DNA of 64,000 nucleotides from Cladocopium goreaui (taxonomy: Eukaryota > Sar > Dinophyceae > Suessiales > Symbiodiniaceae), in NCBI GenBank assembly GCA_947184155.2, contig CAMXCT020002335.1:918094-982093 (forward strand), in the 5' to 3' direction. The translations under genes were made by a program, and so were the position numbers. This document shows, piece after piece, positions 10,011 to 21,844 of this stretch. Position 1 is the stretch's first letter, and every line of letters starts with the position of its first letter. The notes under the pieces are model-generated. The model saw only the letters and a program-made list of their open reading frames with translations, did no database searches and was not told the DNA's origin.

Positions 10011-11101
10011 GATTATGATGACGATGATGATGATGACGATGATGAAATGTGAATATCTAAATATGAATATTACAAATACTATGAATGATACCATTTACAG
10101 TAATATCAATGTCAATACCGACATCATCACCATCTTCACATCGAAGTTCCAAGGCCTAGACCAGTGCCACAGGCTCTGCGGGTTGCTGAGGGCATTGACC
10201 GAACTTTTAGCCATCAAAATATGGGGCTATCAATGGATACAACTGATAAATCTGGGTAAATTATAGCGACCTCACTGCGACCGAGCCCTGGAATCATGGG
10301 TAGTAAGGGAAATCATCCCCAAATGGCCTTAATAGTGAAATATTATAATTTACCCTAGATAAATGATGGTTGATCATTGATTAGTTTGGGGATCCTACTA
10401 ACCAATAAAAATGGGGCATATCATGGCATATCACAATCCAGCGGGAATTCCCTATCAACCAGCCAGGAACTGCGACCAATTTTTCCATTTGGGGCGGGGT
10501 GGTAAAAAGAAGTATGCCCGTAAGAGGCAGATACATTGCAACCATTACTATATACTTGGGTGCATTATTGCCTCCATTGAATATTTCTGTACTCTACTTG
10601 TATGTGTTTGTTATTGCGCCGGCCACATCACAACCCATGCACACTTGAGAACCAGCCTCCATTGCTTCCTTTCCATGGGCAGTTGAGGACTACTCACCCA
10701 TTGATCCCATTGTCATGATATTAACCATTATTGCCCATTGTTAATCATTATTAACCATCATTAACCAGCGAAATATATATGTATTACCATCTGGTTATTT
10801 AACATTTTCAAAATCTCTCTTCTTCGGTGTTGAATCCCCACTGTGATTGTTGAAGTTGCGATGGTTTGTCGCTCTTAGATACTCTCCCCATGGATCGGAA
10901 TGGCGCTGGACACCATGGATGATTCATGGGGGACATCACCCAACATGGGCACAACAATCAGGTTGGCATTTGCTAAAAAAAAACAAGGTATCTCTTGATC
11001 GGTTGGAAATTCGAATTTAGATGGGAAACAAACACCTACTGTATCATATTTGTGGAATGATCATCCATTTGCGAGCCATTTTGGTGTTCATTTTGGGTGA
11101 G
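10011..11101. other. AT-rich stretch without a supported gene
   Basis: An exon-like patch at about 10145-10210 has two competing frames. I see no other structure apart from short ATTAAC-type repeats near 10720-10770. Confidence 0.4.
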
Positions 11102-11195
11102 TTTCGACCACGGAGGCATTGAAGACGAACTCTCCTTTGCAGGGGCCATCATTGCCTCCCGCAGGGTGCCCAGAAATGATGGTGTTTTGGCGAAA
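11102..11195 (+). CDS. candidate exon, unknown protein
   Basis: The frame after a GTGAG acceptor-like site reads FDHGGIEDELSFAGAIIA and then SRRVPRNDGVLAK. It ends exactly at a consensus donor (AAA/GTGAGG at 11196). Donor quality and codon content both support a real exon. The family is not recognised. Confidence 0.5.
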
Positions 11196-12176
11196 GTGAG
11201 GCCAGTGTTTGATCAGTTATTGGAAAATAAGGAAATCCGATAACAAAACTATAAGGAAATCACAGGAAATCACAATTCTAAAACTAGTTTTTCTGTCAGT
11301 AGCTTGTATCAGGATGAGTGAAGATCTGTTGGGACGACCTGCAAGTTGGCTGGGTATGTTGGGTTTGCAGGATTCTGACAGGGGTGCTCAATGACTTCAC
11401 ACCCAGCCATCTTAACTCTTCAATCTTTCCCAGTTTCTGTCGTTTCCATAAAACCAGCACTTGTGAGTACCAAATTGGAGCCCAAATATCCACAAAACGA
11501 TTAGTCATTTGGTCACCCAGACCCAGGGAATAAACTGAAGGCACTGGCAGGATAGCTAATGGTTGGAGGAGGCTTGCGAAATTGGGTGACCTGGAACATG
11601 TTTTTTTGGAACACATATTTCGAAAGAAAACCTCCATGTTCAATCCTTTCACTGGAGGTTGCTGGCTTGATTCACAGCGCTTGGCGCAGGATCACAGGTC
11701 ACAAAAAGATTTTATTGTCCCCGGTTGCAGAACTTGAGACTATGAATTCTTTTAGTGGTCTTTGTACTTCGACTGGAGAAATGTTGTAGCTATTGTTGCC
11801 TTTTGTCTCACAAACGTCTTGAACTATTGGGATCCCAGGAATTTGCTAGGATGACTGGAACCCGACATTTTGGTTATTATATCCCACAAACTGTGCAAAC
11901 TTATTACGATTATTCGAAGGAAGTTTAGAAGTCAAACTTCCGACAATATGGACAGATGAAAAGCAGAGCAGGGAAGAGCCAGAGAGAAGAGAAAGATTAG
12001 AAGAGAGAAGATCAGAAGAGAAAGAGTCAGAAGAAAGAAGATGCAGATGCGCGAAAAGGTAGGAAAGTCGCGAAACACTTTGTTTTTCCAATGATTTGAG
12101 GCTCCGGAGGGTCGAAAAGTAGGCTCGCTAAAGCGGCGGGTGCGGAGCCAGCTGGCCAGATGAGAGATGAAGAATT

Positions 12177-12575
12177 GCACGCCGTTGTGGCGCGAAGCAC
12201 ATTTCACCAAGTCAAAATGCACAAACACACAGCTTCGGACCACTTTTGAGAAGTTGACGATGTCGAAAAAGTGCACGCCGTTGTGGCGCGAAGCACATTT
12301 TGAAGTCAAAATGTACAAAACACACCATTTCTCGGACACTTTTGGAAGTTGAGATGTCGAAAAACGTGCACGCCGTTGTGGCGCGAAAGCAAATTGCCCA
12401 AGTCAAAAGTGTTTTTTAAAAACTGACAGTCTCGGACACTTGCGAGGTTCAGAGGTCTCGAAAAAGTGTCGAAAAAAGTGCACGCCGTTGTGGCGCGAAG
12501 CACATTTCCAAGTCAAAAGTGTAAAAATCTGAAGGGTTTTGAGTCTTGAGCCTTTTTTGACGTGAAGATGCCGAA
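12177..12575. repeat. tandem repeat of about 95-112 bp, four copies
   Basis: The motif GCACGCCGTTGTGGCGCGAA recurs at 12177, 12273, 12368 and 12480. Each is followed by AGCACATTT, an AAGTCAAAA box and a CGGACACTTTTG box. Spacing is 96, 95 and 112 bp. Short open frames across it arise from the repeat itself. Confidence 0.85.
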
Positions 12576-12649
12576 AAAGTAGACACTGATTAACTTAACT
12601 AACTTGACTAACGTAACTAACTTCACTAACTTAACTATCCTAACTTCGA

Positions 12650-13085
12650 CGACAACAGCAACAGCAACAACAACAACAACAACACCAACACCAACACCAA
12701 CCACAACAACAACACCAACCACAACAACTACAACTACAACTACAACTACAACAACAACAGCAACAACAACAACAACAACTACAACAACTACAACTACAAC
12801 AACAACTACTACTACTACTACACAACAACAACTACAACTAGAACTACAACTACAACAACTACAGCTACAACAACAACAACAACACGACACGACAACTACA
12901 CTACAGCAACAAAACAACTACAACAACTACACAACAACTACACTACTACTACAACTACAACAACTACAACTACAACTACAAAACAACTACAGCTACAACT
13001 ATATGACTGCAACTACACTACACTAATTACATTACACCGCAACTACAACTCCACTACGCTACAACTACAACTACAGTTGCATTAC
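12650..13085. repeat. trinucleotide repeat of CAA / CTA units
   Basis: About 430 bp is built of CAACAA and CTACAA blocks. All three plus frames and their complements read as homopolymer-like peptides (Thr, Asn/Tyr, Gln/Leu). These are best treated as repeat artefacts. Confidence 0.95.
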
Positions 13086-14410
13086 ATCACACTACATCCA
13101 GCAGTTGTGGGTGAGGTGACCACTGCAACCATTGCAACCACTCCAGCAAACACAACTCCAACCACCTTTCGGTCAATCAGTGGATTCGCTCTGCCATCCG
13201 TGATTCACAACAACCAACGTCTTCTATAGGTTTCCTATTCTGAAACTTCCGCCACCGCCTTGTGCGGTACTACTGGTATGCACAGTTGAAGTTCCAACTT
13301 ACATTTTCAAGCTTGGCTCCTTGATCAGCCACAACAATCTGGATTGTCAAACTCGAACTGGATGCTCAATAGACGGAACATGAGCAAGTTGGAGCGATCT
13401 GCAAGGATTGGCATGTAAGTGACCGTTCTGAAGTCTTGCTGGGTCACGCTTGCAGTGCAGCACCAGGGCACGCATCGCGCAGCATAGCTACAAATGCACT
13501 GTGCATTGTTGATGGCCCCTGAGATAGTTCTCACCACGCTCCTTGGGCAGCGTGAATTCGCTTTTAGTGCACTTTGAGGCAGCGAGCCTTGCACGCGCGC
13601 AACAAGAAGCGCGCCCAAGCACAAAATTTTGGCTCATAGGCATGGGGGGAGGCAAACGCAGGCAACAACATAGCCAAACGCGACGCCTTGGTTTTGCCCA
13701 GGCACTGAGGAACGCTTCGCCGACCACGCCGCCTGCGGGGAACCCAGTTGCAGTGGAGCTGAAGCCGCCACCAACTGCTTGTGCGAATTGCGCAGGGCCA
13801 CGATGCAGTAGAAGATGGCCTGGTGCAACAGCAAGAGGCCTGGCGCATGCGTGGTTTACAGGTTGCTTGCTGCAGAGCCAGATTCCGGCCATCTGTCTTA
13901 AGTATGTGTTTGATGGTTGCGGCACCCTGTTTGGAAAGATCTGTTTAAGGAGCACTGTAGCCTATGTCCCTACTTTTGTCATTTGCGGCTTGTGTGTAGA
14001 AGGACGTCAGATAGGTGCATTAGCTTGCGCGTCGTTTTTTGAGATCATTTTTCCCCCAAACCAAGTATTTTCTACTTCGATGCCATTTTGGCGCCAGCAA
14101 AACCACAGTTGGAAGCCTTGCATAGGCATGGAAAACCCGAGTTTATGAGTTTTGGCACTTGCCCAAGGGACACTGTATGAAACGACACAGAACGACACAG
14201 ACTATCTAGGTATTACTTGTTTTTTTGACTTGGGGGTACTGTGGTGTGCAACATTTCGATTCCGAATCATGCAACGAGCACGGTATGGATCAAACTTCTG
14301 GATCCCAAACCATGGGTCGAGTGCAAAACAATTTGTTTTTTTGGCATCCCAGCCTGAGGGCGGGCGTGGGTGGTTTGGATGGTGTGTCTCGTCACCTTCA
14401 ACCATGGCAG
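13086..14410. other. GC-richer region with open but uninformative frames
   Basis: Positions 13543-14148 stay open on the plus strand for 201 codons, while an overlapping 155-codon frame is open on the minus strand. Neither translation shows a motif or convincing composition, so I do not call a gene. The stretch may be an old insertion. Confidence 0.4.
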
Positions 14411-14485
14411 ATCGAGAAAGAATTGGACGAAACTTTTTCAGATCGTCGGCTCTTGGTGGAAGCGGAGGCGGGGGTTTCCGCATAA
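14411..14485 (+). CDS. candidate exon, unknown protein
   Basis: After CCATGGCAG, the frame reads IEKELDETFSDRRLLVEA and ends EAGVSA before TAA at 14483. Its acidic, helix-like composition is typical of coding sequence. A second frame is also open over the same bases, so the frame choice is moderate. Confidence 0.45.
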   Translation: MEKELDETFSDRRLLVEAEAGVSA

Positions 14486-14704
14486 AGCCGTTGCGTCAAA
14501 GAGATTTCAATTCATCATCAATTTTCCGTGCCCCAAGAAGGAAGTTGCATGGAAAATGGATGTTAAAGGTAATGTCTATCAAATTGCGGGCTGCCAGGCC
14601 TGACACAATGATTGAAATTCACCATCGTGTTGAGAACCCTCCTCATTGTAATAGGAGGGAATGAGAATAGAATCATCCCGCACGTGAATTGGGTTATATC
14701 ACAC

Positions 14705-14866
14705 ACATATATTATTATTACTATTATTATTACTATTATTATTATTTTTATTATTATCATTATTACTATCATTAGCATTATCATTAGTATTATCATTATT
14801 ATTACTGTTATTATTATCATTTTTGTTTTCGTTATTATTATTATCATTATTTCTATTCTTATTTAA
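14705..14866. repeat. ATT trinucleotide microsatellite
   Basis: About 160 bp consists of ATT/ATC triplets, followed by AT-rich sequence with TA repeats near 15020-15040. Confidence 0.95.
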
Positions 14867-16111
14867 TCATATATCCCAATTGCTTGTGCGCCCACGGTAA
14901 CAAAACACATTCCGGCAACATGTTCACACGAAAAAATGACATGCATTCTGAAACAATTTTGGTAAACATTTTGTCACGTATATTGTCACATTTATTTTTA
15001 TAATGTACATATACACACATATATATATATATACATACAAATCGAAAACATGCACAGATACGTATGTATATATGTATATAGAAATATTGTATTCATTTGA
15101 CATATATCCGACATTTCTCGTGACCTTTATGATTGCAATTTTCCGTGGGCTAAGTACAGATAATCCGGGGAAACGTAGCGCCGACCCTTTTCTTTGGAGG
15201 CAATGGACCCTACCAGCTTGGGCATCGAACGGAGGGAGAAAGTGGAGGAGGTTCGTTGAGGGGCATGGATGCGAGTGGAATCATGGATGACTGGTGAATT
15301 ACGGTGAACCCAACCACCGTGGGCTGAATTCCAATAGGACTTTGTTTCCAAACAATTCCCAGATTTTTTCAAAAGGGAAATCTGACTTTTGAACGATCTT
15401 AGTTTAGCGAAAACATTGGGTGAAGTCAAGGGGGGATCGTGAAAATTTGATCGTTTGTAAGTCCTGAAACCTCACTTGTGACTTTATCCAAGTCATTTTC
15501 ACATTTCTGACATGGAAAATCCTCCGTTTATTTCGATGATATTCCCATAAACTCCCTTTTTAAAACGGGCGAATTTCCCGTCTTCATGTTTGATGACACC
15601 GGTGGGAAAGTTTCGTCTCTCTTCACGACACCCCATTTGTTCACATCGCAGGTTGAGGGGCACGTTCTACCAACTTCCAGTGGGGAAAATCCATGAAAAT
15701 CCACCATTCGATGGAACAAGAAGGGGCCCTGCTTCATTGGCCTTGAGGATGTTTGAAGAATACTATATGTATGTATGACAGTGATTTGCCTTTCAACATA
15801 TGGCAGTTCTATTTTTAATCACTCTATTCAAAATTATTCAGTTTATTCAATTTATTCAAGTGGTTTCGTTTATTCGGTGATTGATTGATTTGTCTGCAAC
15901 TGTAATTATTTGCTTATTTTTTTGTTTCCTCATTCGGATTCGTTTCTTCACGTATATTAAGATAAACATAAATCAATACATAAATAAATAAATAGATAAA
16001 TAGATAGATAAATAAATAAATAAAGACATAATTATATATATATATGTATTTATTGTGCCTATGATATCTGCAATGTGCTTCCCACTGACAGATCTGACAG
16101 GTGGAACCCAG
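14867..16111. other. AT-rich, mostly featureless; ambiguous exon-like patch
   Basis: Positions 15170-15290 are coding-like in more than one frame, and I cannot choose between them. AAATA/GATA runs occupy about 15975-16050. Confidence 0.4.
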
Positions 16112-16199
16112 TGTCGGAGGCAGCGGCTATCTTCCCGAGGTGGGGATGACTCAGTACAAATTTGTCAATGGTGTTTTTGGACCACTAATAAGTCACTAA
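16112..16199 (+). CDS. candidate exon, unknown protein
   Basis: After GGAACCCAG, the frame reads VGGSGYLPEVGMTQYKF and VNGVFGPLISH to TAA at 16197. Gly/Tyr/Phe-rich content suggests a folded domain edge. No family is recognised. Confidence 0.4.
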
Positions 16200-16805
16200 T
16201 ATATGTCATGGTGACAGATGGGCGGATTTTTGAAACACTAACCATCTAATGGATTATACAGAATTTTCGGATAAACAACATGCGGTTTTTGAGTAGGTTT
16301 TCCAGCCATGTTTGATTACCGGAGCGGCAAAATAGATGGCAGGTTTGGTTTGTCAATGCAAAAACCAGATCTTTTTTCAAGGGAACAATTATGTTCAAGA
16401 AGCAATTGGGTTTTCTACAGTATCCGATTCTTTGACAAACCCACGTTACAACCAAGGTTCCTCTTCTTCCGGAGGTCCAACGATGGGGCGGTCAGGTGAA
16501 CATGTTGGGCTGATAGCATGAACAACAGATGTAGGAGAACACGCTGATAACAACATAGAGTATGACCTAGAGTGATAATGATTGACCTAGTATGATGGTA
16601 ACTATCATAGTATCCTGTTCAGCAAGATTCTTGACATCCAGAGACTATCAGCACTGAGCAGAATCGACTTGGCAGGCGGCGGAGGAGCCAAACCACCATG
16701 CTGGCGAGTCTGTGGATGTAAGAGATGCAACAGTATACCGTTTTTCTTTGATTTGGTTTATGGTTTGGTGCATCATAGCTGGTGCAAGGTCACCAACATA
16801 TGCAG

Positions 16806-16898
16806 TTGAGAAGCCAAGCCTGTGGCCATTTTGGCTGGAGCTCTGCGGCTGACAGACTGGGTACAGCAGATACGCTGCCGAAGCCAACACTTCCATTT
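16806..16898 (+). CDS. candidate exon, unknown protein
   Basis: An acceptor-like ATATGCAG is followed by LRSQACGHFGWSSAADRL and GTADTLPKPTLPF, up to a GT donor (TTT/GTGTGC). The support is codon content plus both splice dinucleotides. Confidence 0.4.
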
Positions 16899-17382
16899 GT
16901 GTGCTGTGTATACATAAGTAAATGGTATATTATATACAATATACAGTCATATTCGATATTCACATTGTTTTGCTTCTTGTCTGGAAAGGTCGTACCAAAA
17001 CCCAGAAACCAATGGCTGTTTTTGAGGCCTGCTGGAGGTTGATAACCTCTCAATAAGTTCACTACACAGCAATTTTTCTCAGCCTTCTGCCATGGGCACG
17101 GGCACGCACCTTGGTCTGCACCAGCGCAGTTTGCGATTGGAACTGCACACAAATTGACAAAGTCATAGGTCCCAATCTGCATCACTTGAGAAGTATTTTC
17201 AAGTTAGTTCAATTTCCACATCAACTGTATGTCAGTTCAACTTCATCAGATTCGCTGAACATGCCGTTGAGCCCACGCTCCACGCAGTTCCCACCAACCA
17301 CTTCAGTTCTGACGTGGGTACAGTTTCAACTTAAGGCCATCAAATTTTCTTTCTTCGCATGTGCTTCAACTTGCAAGCAAAT

Positions 17383-17493
17383 GGGGGTTTCCATAGTCAT
17401 GGGGGTACTCCCAAATGGATGGTTTGCAATGGAAAATCCCAATCTAAGATTAAAATGGATGATTTAAGGGTACCTCCATTTCAGGAAACCTCC
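17383..17493. mobile_element. family C short TIR element
   Basis: The ends are GGGGGTTTCC and GGAAACCTCC, flanked by a 4-bp AAAT duplication (17379-17382 and 17494-17497). The interior has the family core ATGGATGG...ATGGAAAATCCCA. At 111 bp it is far too short to encode a transposase. Confidence 0.75.
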
Positions 17494-17497
17494 AAAT

Positions 17498-18311
17498 GGG
17501 TTTGATATAGGGTACAAATAATTTCTGATTGTTAATCATAATTTTTCCAACCTTTCAATGGCCATTTCATATATCTCCAACTATAGTATCCCCATACATT
17601 ATTAGCATCCACATTCCTTTCTAGCCACTGGTTTCTATACAAAATCTGATTCATAGACCCAAATATACAGTAATTGCCTCTATACATCGCATAATATTGC
17701 CTATACCTATCTCGGCCAATTTGGTTCATAGAATTTGATGGTAGCCAACATGTAGATACAATTAGTAATCCCATGAATATCCCGCGAATATCTCCTCAAA
17801 TTGCTTGGTTTGGTAGTTTTACAACCTATCCAACCACTATGACTCATTAATGTGCAATGAACAAATATTGGTTTCATATCAATATACCATGAATATATCC
17901 AACATATTGTAACTTGGAGAATTTAGTATATCCATTAGAGTAGCCAACATCAATCTAACATATTATCCAGCATAATTATGATGATTAATCTCTCATCAAT
18001 ATATACCACTAATATATCCATTAATATATCCACCAGACTTCTGATTAACATATCATGAAATCATCATATTCATACATATATATATATATATCTACATATA
18101 TATATATATCACATATATATATATATATGTATGTATATCAAATATATCAATCACATCTCTGATTCATAGAATTGGATGATGGGAAAATTTACAGGAAAAC
18201 CCTATATTTGATGGTAAAAACCAAGGTTTCCTGTTAAGATTTTCCCGTGAAAACCAATCCATTGAACCATGTGCTTCTCCCATTGTCTCCCGCTTCACCT
18301 TGGAACTTCAG
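17498..18311. other. very AT-rich stretch
   Basis: Repeated ATATCC and ATTAATATATCC words, plus TA microsatellites at about 18076-18130, fill the stretch. No gene signal is visible. Confidence 0.5.
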
Positions 18312-18379
18312 GTCCTTGGTTCCCTTGCTCCGTGCCCTGGAAGATTCGGGGCACGCTGAGGTCTTGCAGGCGGAGACCG
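18312..18379 (+). CDS. candidate exon, unknown protein
   Basis: After CTTCAG, the frame reads SLVPLLRALEDSGHAEVL then QAET, ending at a good donor (ACCG/GTATGA). The leucine-rich amphipathic pattern indicates a helix. It is a short exon with both splice sites present. Confidence 0.5.
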
Positions 18380-18957
18380 GTATGACCGGTGGCTTTTAAA
18401 TGTTTAAAAGTCATATATGATATTGATGAATGAGATATTACTGATCATGGGATATTAATGAGATATGATATGAATGCTTCATGGGATATTAATTGGATAT
18501 TAATGACCAGTAGTATATCTAATGAATTGATGAATCGGATATTCTTGATATATGAATGGGATATATACATTATACATATGGTATATCATAGCTGAAACAA
18601 TTAAAAACAGTTTTATGATATCATATCATGAATGTCATGAACGGATATTTGTAGATTTTGTAGTGATAGACTATACGTACAATGAATGCATGAATGGATA
18701 TTGTTGGTTATCAATTACTTTTATCTAAATATAGAGTCATATAGAGTCGATGTAAATATACGTATATATTTATATATTGCATACATACTACATATTATGT
18801 TTATCGCTGTAATTGACACATGTTTGGCAGCAAAAGGCACAACATTGTGTGGTGGAGTACCTCAGATTTGCGGGTACTGATTTCAATCCTAGACCACCTC
18901 AACTTGCCAAGTGTTACAGGGAAACCCTAAAAATCGGGCATGAAGCAAAATCTCCAG

Positions 18958-19110
18958 CGTTTCACCATCCTGGAGGCTTACTCTTCTTTGAGCAGCGACC
19001 ACAAACACAAGCTGGTGCGATCGGGTGGCGATTCTGGGGTCCAGAAACTGCCAGGGCTGCCAGAAGGTTTCAGCCACCGAAGATGCCCAGAAAACTGGTT
19101 GTCGCTATAG
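18958..19110 (+). CDS. candidate exon, two possible frames
   Basis: After ATCTCCAG at 18950-18957, one frame reads RFTILEAYSSLSSDHKHK, then LVRSGGDSGVQKLPG, to TAG at 19108. A second frame is open through 18813-19172 and reads PAFHHPGGLLFFEQRP in the same place. Coding is likely, but the frame is undecided. Confidence 0.4.
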   Translation, partial: RFTILEAYSSLSSDHKHKLVRSGGDSGVQKLPGLPEGFSHRRCPENWLSL

Positions 19111-19568
19111 TGGCTTCATTCTTTTTGAGACTGTCCTACCCGGGATGGTGGTCCCCAATGACATTTTTTTGAGGGGCACTGGTTAACACTACCAAGCAGC
19201 TAAATTCTCACAGCTCTCTAGGCTGATTGAAGAAGTCTCTCACTGTCACGGACTTGGCAGAATTGATGGTTTTTGTATGTTTTTGTCCCATATTGGATGA
19301 GCAGTGCTATAGGTCCATGTTACCCTCAGGCCCAGTCGATTGGAACTAAGATACCCTGCTCAATCTTCTGTGGCTGTTAAATCCCATTATATATTTATAA
19401 TTATATATATATATATATATTTATGTATGATCTTTCTGATGTATATATACTGATGTATGCCAGGTGAAATCAGATGAATTCAGTGTTTCGCAGTAGATTT
19501 TGTTTCAGAATCCGTCTTTTCTGCCTGATTTTCATCCGTTTTCTCCCTTATCAAGCTGCGGTTTACAG

Positions 19569-19607
19569 GCGGAGGCGCTCAGGAAGCTGGAAATGCCGAC
19601 TCAAGAG
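19569..19607 (+). CDS. candidate micro-exon
   Basis: This is a 39-nt phase-0 exon reading AEALRKLEMPTQE, between CTGCGGTTTACAG and the donor GTAGAG. The charged helix-like peptide and both splice sites support it. Confidence 0.4.
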
Positions 19608-20364
19608 GTAGAGGCGGGGGATAGCTGGGTGAGCTGGGACATAATCCCATCTGATATGAAATGCTTCCAGTCATATGTGGATTATGTGGTTTCGTCCCAT
19701 ACTAAACCAGCATGTTGTGGTTTCGGGCGGGTGTTGAATATTAGGATGGGATTGCGGCGATTTCTCAATGCATCGTCTCAAAAGTATCTCAAGACTGCTT
19801 GGTGATTTCAATGATTTTTTTTTTTGCTTCATCCATATGACTATGATCCCCAATGGCTAATATTTTTCAGGGGGGTTGGAACAGTTGGAACCCCCAGCGA
19901 AATTATTGACGCCCCAGATTGGGCAAATAGCAATGATTTGATCGATTTTGTAGGTTTATTAGCGCCAATTGATACAATGTGGATAGTCAACAACAAAAAA
20001 ATGATGAGCAGGACATCTCAATCTTTTGCAGTCATGGGGATATAATCACTACATTGAGACTTGACTGGATTCTGGCAACAAAAATGGGGAGATTTGCCTA
20101 TCAACAACAGGAAATAGATGGTTCAACCGATTTCACCCTAGATCTCTCAACAAGGTTGACGAAACCATGATCCTTGATGAGTTGATGACAAGATCTCAAC
20201 GGGAAACTTGATCACCTCATGGATGGGTGTGTTTTTTCCGAAGGGTGGGGCAAACTTCTTGGCAAAGAAGGTTTGAACATGTTTGACACATTTCCAACTG
20301 AGAAATGTCGATATTTTTTCTTGGCAAAGCTTCCCAACATTTTTCCGCATCGTGAACAATGCAG

Positions 20365-20475
20365 GGGCAATCGAGCCAAGAGGGCGCATTCTCGCGTATC
20401 TCAAGCACAGCCACATTGGAGGTGGGCATAGCTTCAGTGTGACCAGCAAAAGTGGTGGTACGAGGAAACATGCAG
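20365..20475 (+). CDS. candidate exon, unknown protein
   Basis: After GTGAACAATGCAG, the frame reads AIEPRGRILAYLKHSHIG then GGHSFSVTSKSGGTRKHA, ending at the donor GTAACA. The preceding bases in the same frame (FRIVNNAG) could also be coding. The family is unknown. Confidence 0.45.
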
Positions 20476-20652
20476 GTAACAGGATTTCAATGGATTTCAC
20501 CACCAAACAAGTGCGATTTCACACTATTTCACCAAGAAAACATGAGAAACATGTGGGGTTTGGATACTTGATGATACGTGTTTTTGTTTCTTTTTTTAAA
20601 AATGCCTTGAGAACCATGGTGTCGTAAGCTTCGAACCATGGCTGTATCTTAG

Positions 20653-20687
20653 TTTGGAGTTGCACCAGGACATCGACCTTTTCTTCG
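20653..20687 (+). CDS. candidate micro-exon
   Basis: Thirty-five nucleotides reading LELHQDIDLFF lie between TATCTTAG and the donor GTAAAA. The evidence is thin because of the length. Confidence 0.3.
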
Positions 20688-21031
20688 GTAAAACTTGGCC
20701 CTGCAAAAACCAAAGCCGGAGTGGTTTGAAACAGGTTTTTATCTTCTAACCGATTCTAACCCCAAGCTTTACATGGAATTCCTTCAGCAACACTGGGTAA
20801 AATCACCATTGATGGCTAAACTACCCATCATATCCATTGTCGCTTTTGTGAACGTTACAATGGGAGCTCCATAAATCTCCATAAATCATGGATGATGTTC
20901 CAGCATTTTTCTGTTACGGTGATTCAAATGGTGATTCTTGCCAGATTGGATTATGAGAGGGTGCATCCCAAATCCCCAAGTGCGGATGGGTCAAACATGG
21001 TTATCACCATGTATCACCCAAGAATGGACAA

Positions 21032-21120
21032 CTGGTTGGTGGTTTGGTTTTTTTCCATATATTGGAAATAATAATCCCAACTGACTCATATTTTTCAGAG
21101 GGGTAGGCTCAACCAACCAG
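21032..21120. mobile_element. family B short TIR element (introner-like)
   Basis: It starts CTGGTTGGTGGTTTGG and ends ACCAACCAG, with ACAA on both sides as a 4-bp target duplication (21028-21031 and 21121-21124). The core CCAACTGACTCATATTTTTCAG resembles a branch point plus 3' splice site. Confidence 0.75.
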
Positions 21121-21309
21121 ACAATGTTGGACAATGTAAAATTCAATGAGAAGTTATCAACCCCACTGATCTCATGGTTTACTCAAGGAAAGGATGATGT
21201 TTCGGGCATTGAAAAGACCTCTAAAGAATAAAGGGGGAATTCAGAAAAAAAAGGAGAAAGCCGACTATTTCAAGAAAAAAATCATTTTGCCTCATTTTGC
21301 CTCGGAAAA

Positions 21310-21410
21310 AAATCGTGACCGGGTCACGACGCAACGACGTCATCGCTGAAGGGGGTGTCTCCAAAGCCGATCCTGAGACCCGCGAGTCGACCATTGAGCC
21401 CTGCTGTGGA
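21310..21410 (+). CDS. candidate exon upstream of the EF-hand gene
   Basis: One frame reads RNDVIAEGGVSKADPETR then ESTIEPCCG, ending at a donor-like GTGATC. It lies about 430 bp upstream of the EF-hand exons and may belong to the same gene, but the phases do not join directly, so another exon would be needed between them. Confidence 0.4.
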
Positions 21411-21844
21411 GGTGATCCTTGAAATATCAGAAATCCTGGAGTTTGTCGGAAAAAAAACACCATAGATATCCATAGATGTTGACATAGATGTGTATGATGT
21501 GTTTTGTTGGATCTTAACATAGAAATAAATCGAAATCCCATAGTTTGTCATCGATTGGAACATGAACTTGCATTCACTGGTGTAGCCGCCATTTTTGGAC
21601 AACCGCGGATGCGAACATGCTATCAGCGTTATCAACCAATGGTCACCAATGGTCACCAATGGTCACCAATGGTCAATGGTTTGGATTGGCGGTTTGGGTT
21701 GGCAATTTTGGTAGCCAGCTTGCATATGAAAATACCTCAATGGGTGAAGCTTACTATGAACTTTTATGAACCACTGAAAACAATTGGGATGAGAAGCATG
21801 AAAGACAGCCATGGACAATCCTGAGCACCAAAGTTCAGCTGAAG

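Noticed and set aside
13488-14148. Overlapping long frames on both strands
   Set aside because: Neither has a motif or natural composition; GC-rich sequence with few stops explains them.
16815-16840. GTGGCCATTTTGGCTGGAG resembles part of the dinoflagellate spliced leader (CCATTTTGGCTCAAG)
   Set aside because: Only the short palindromic GCCATTTTGGC core matches, there is no downstream donor or Sm site, and it lies inside an exon-like frame.
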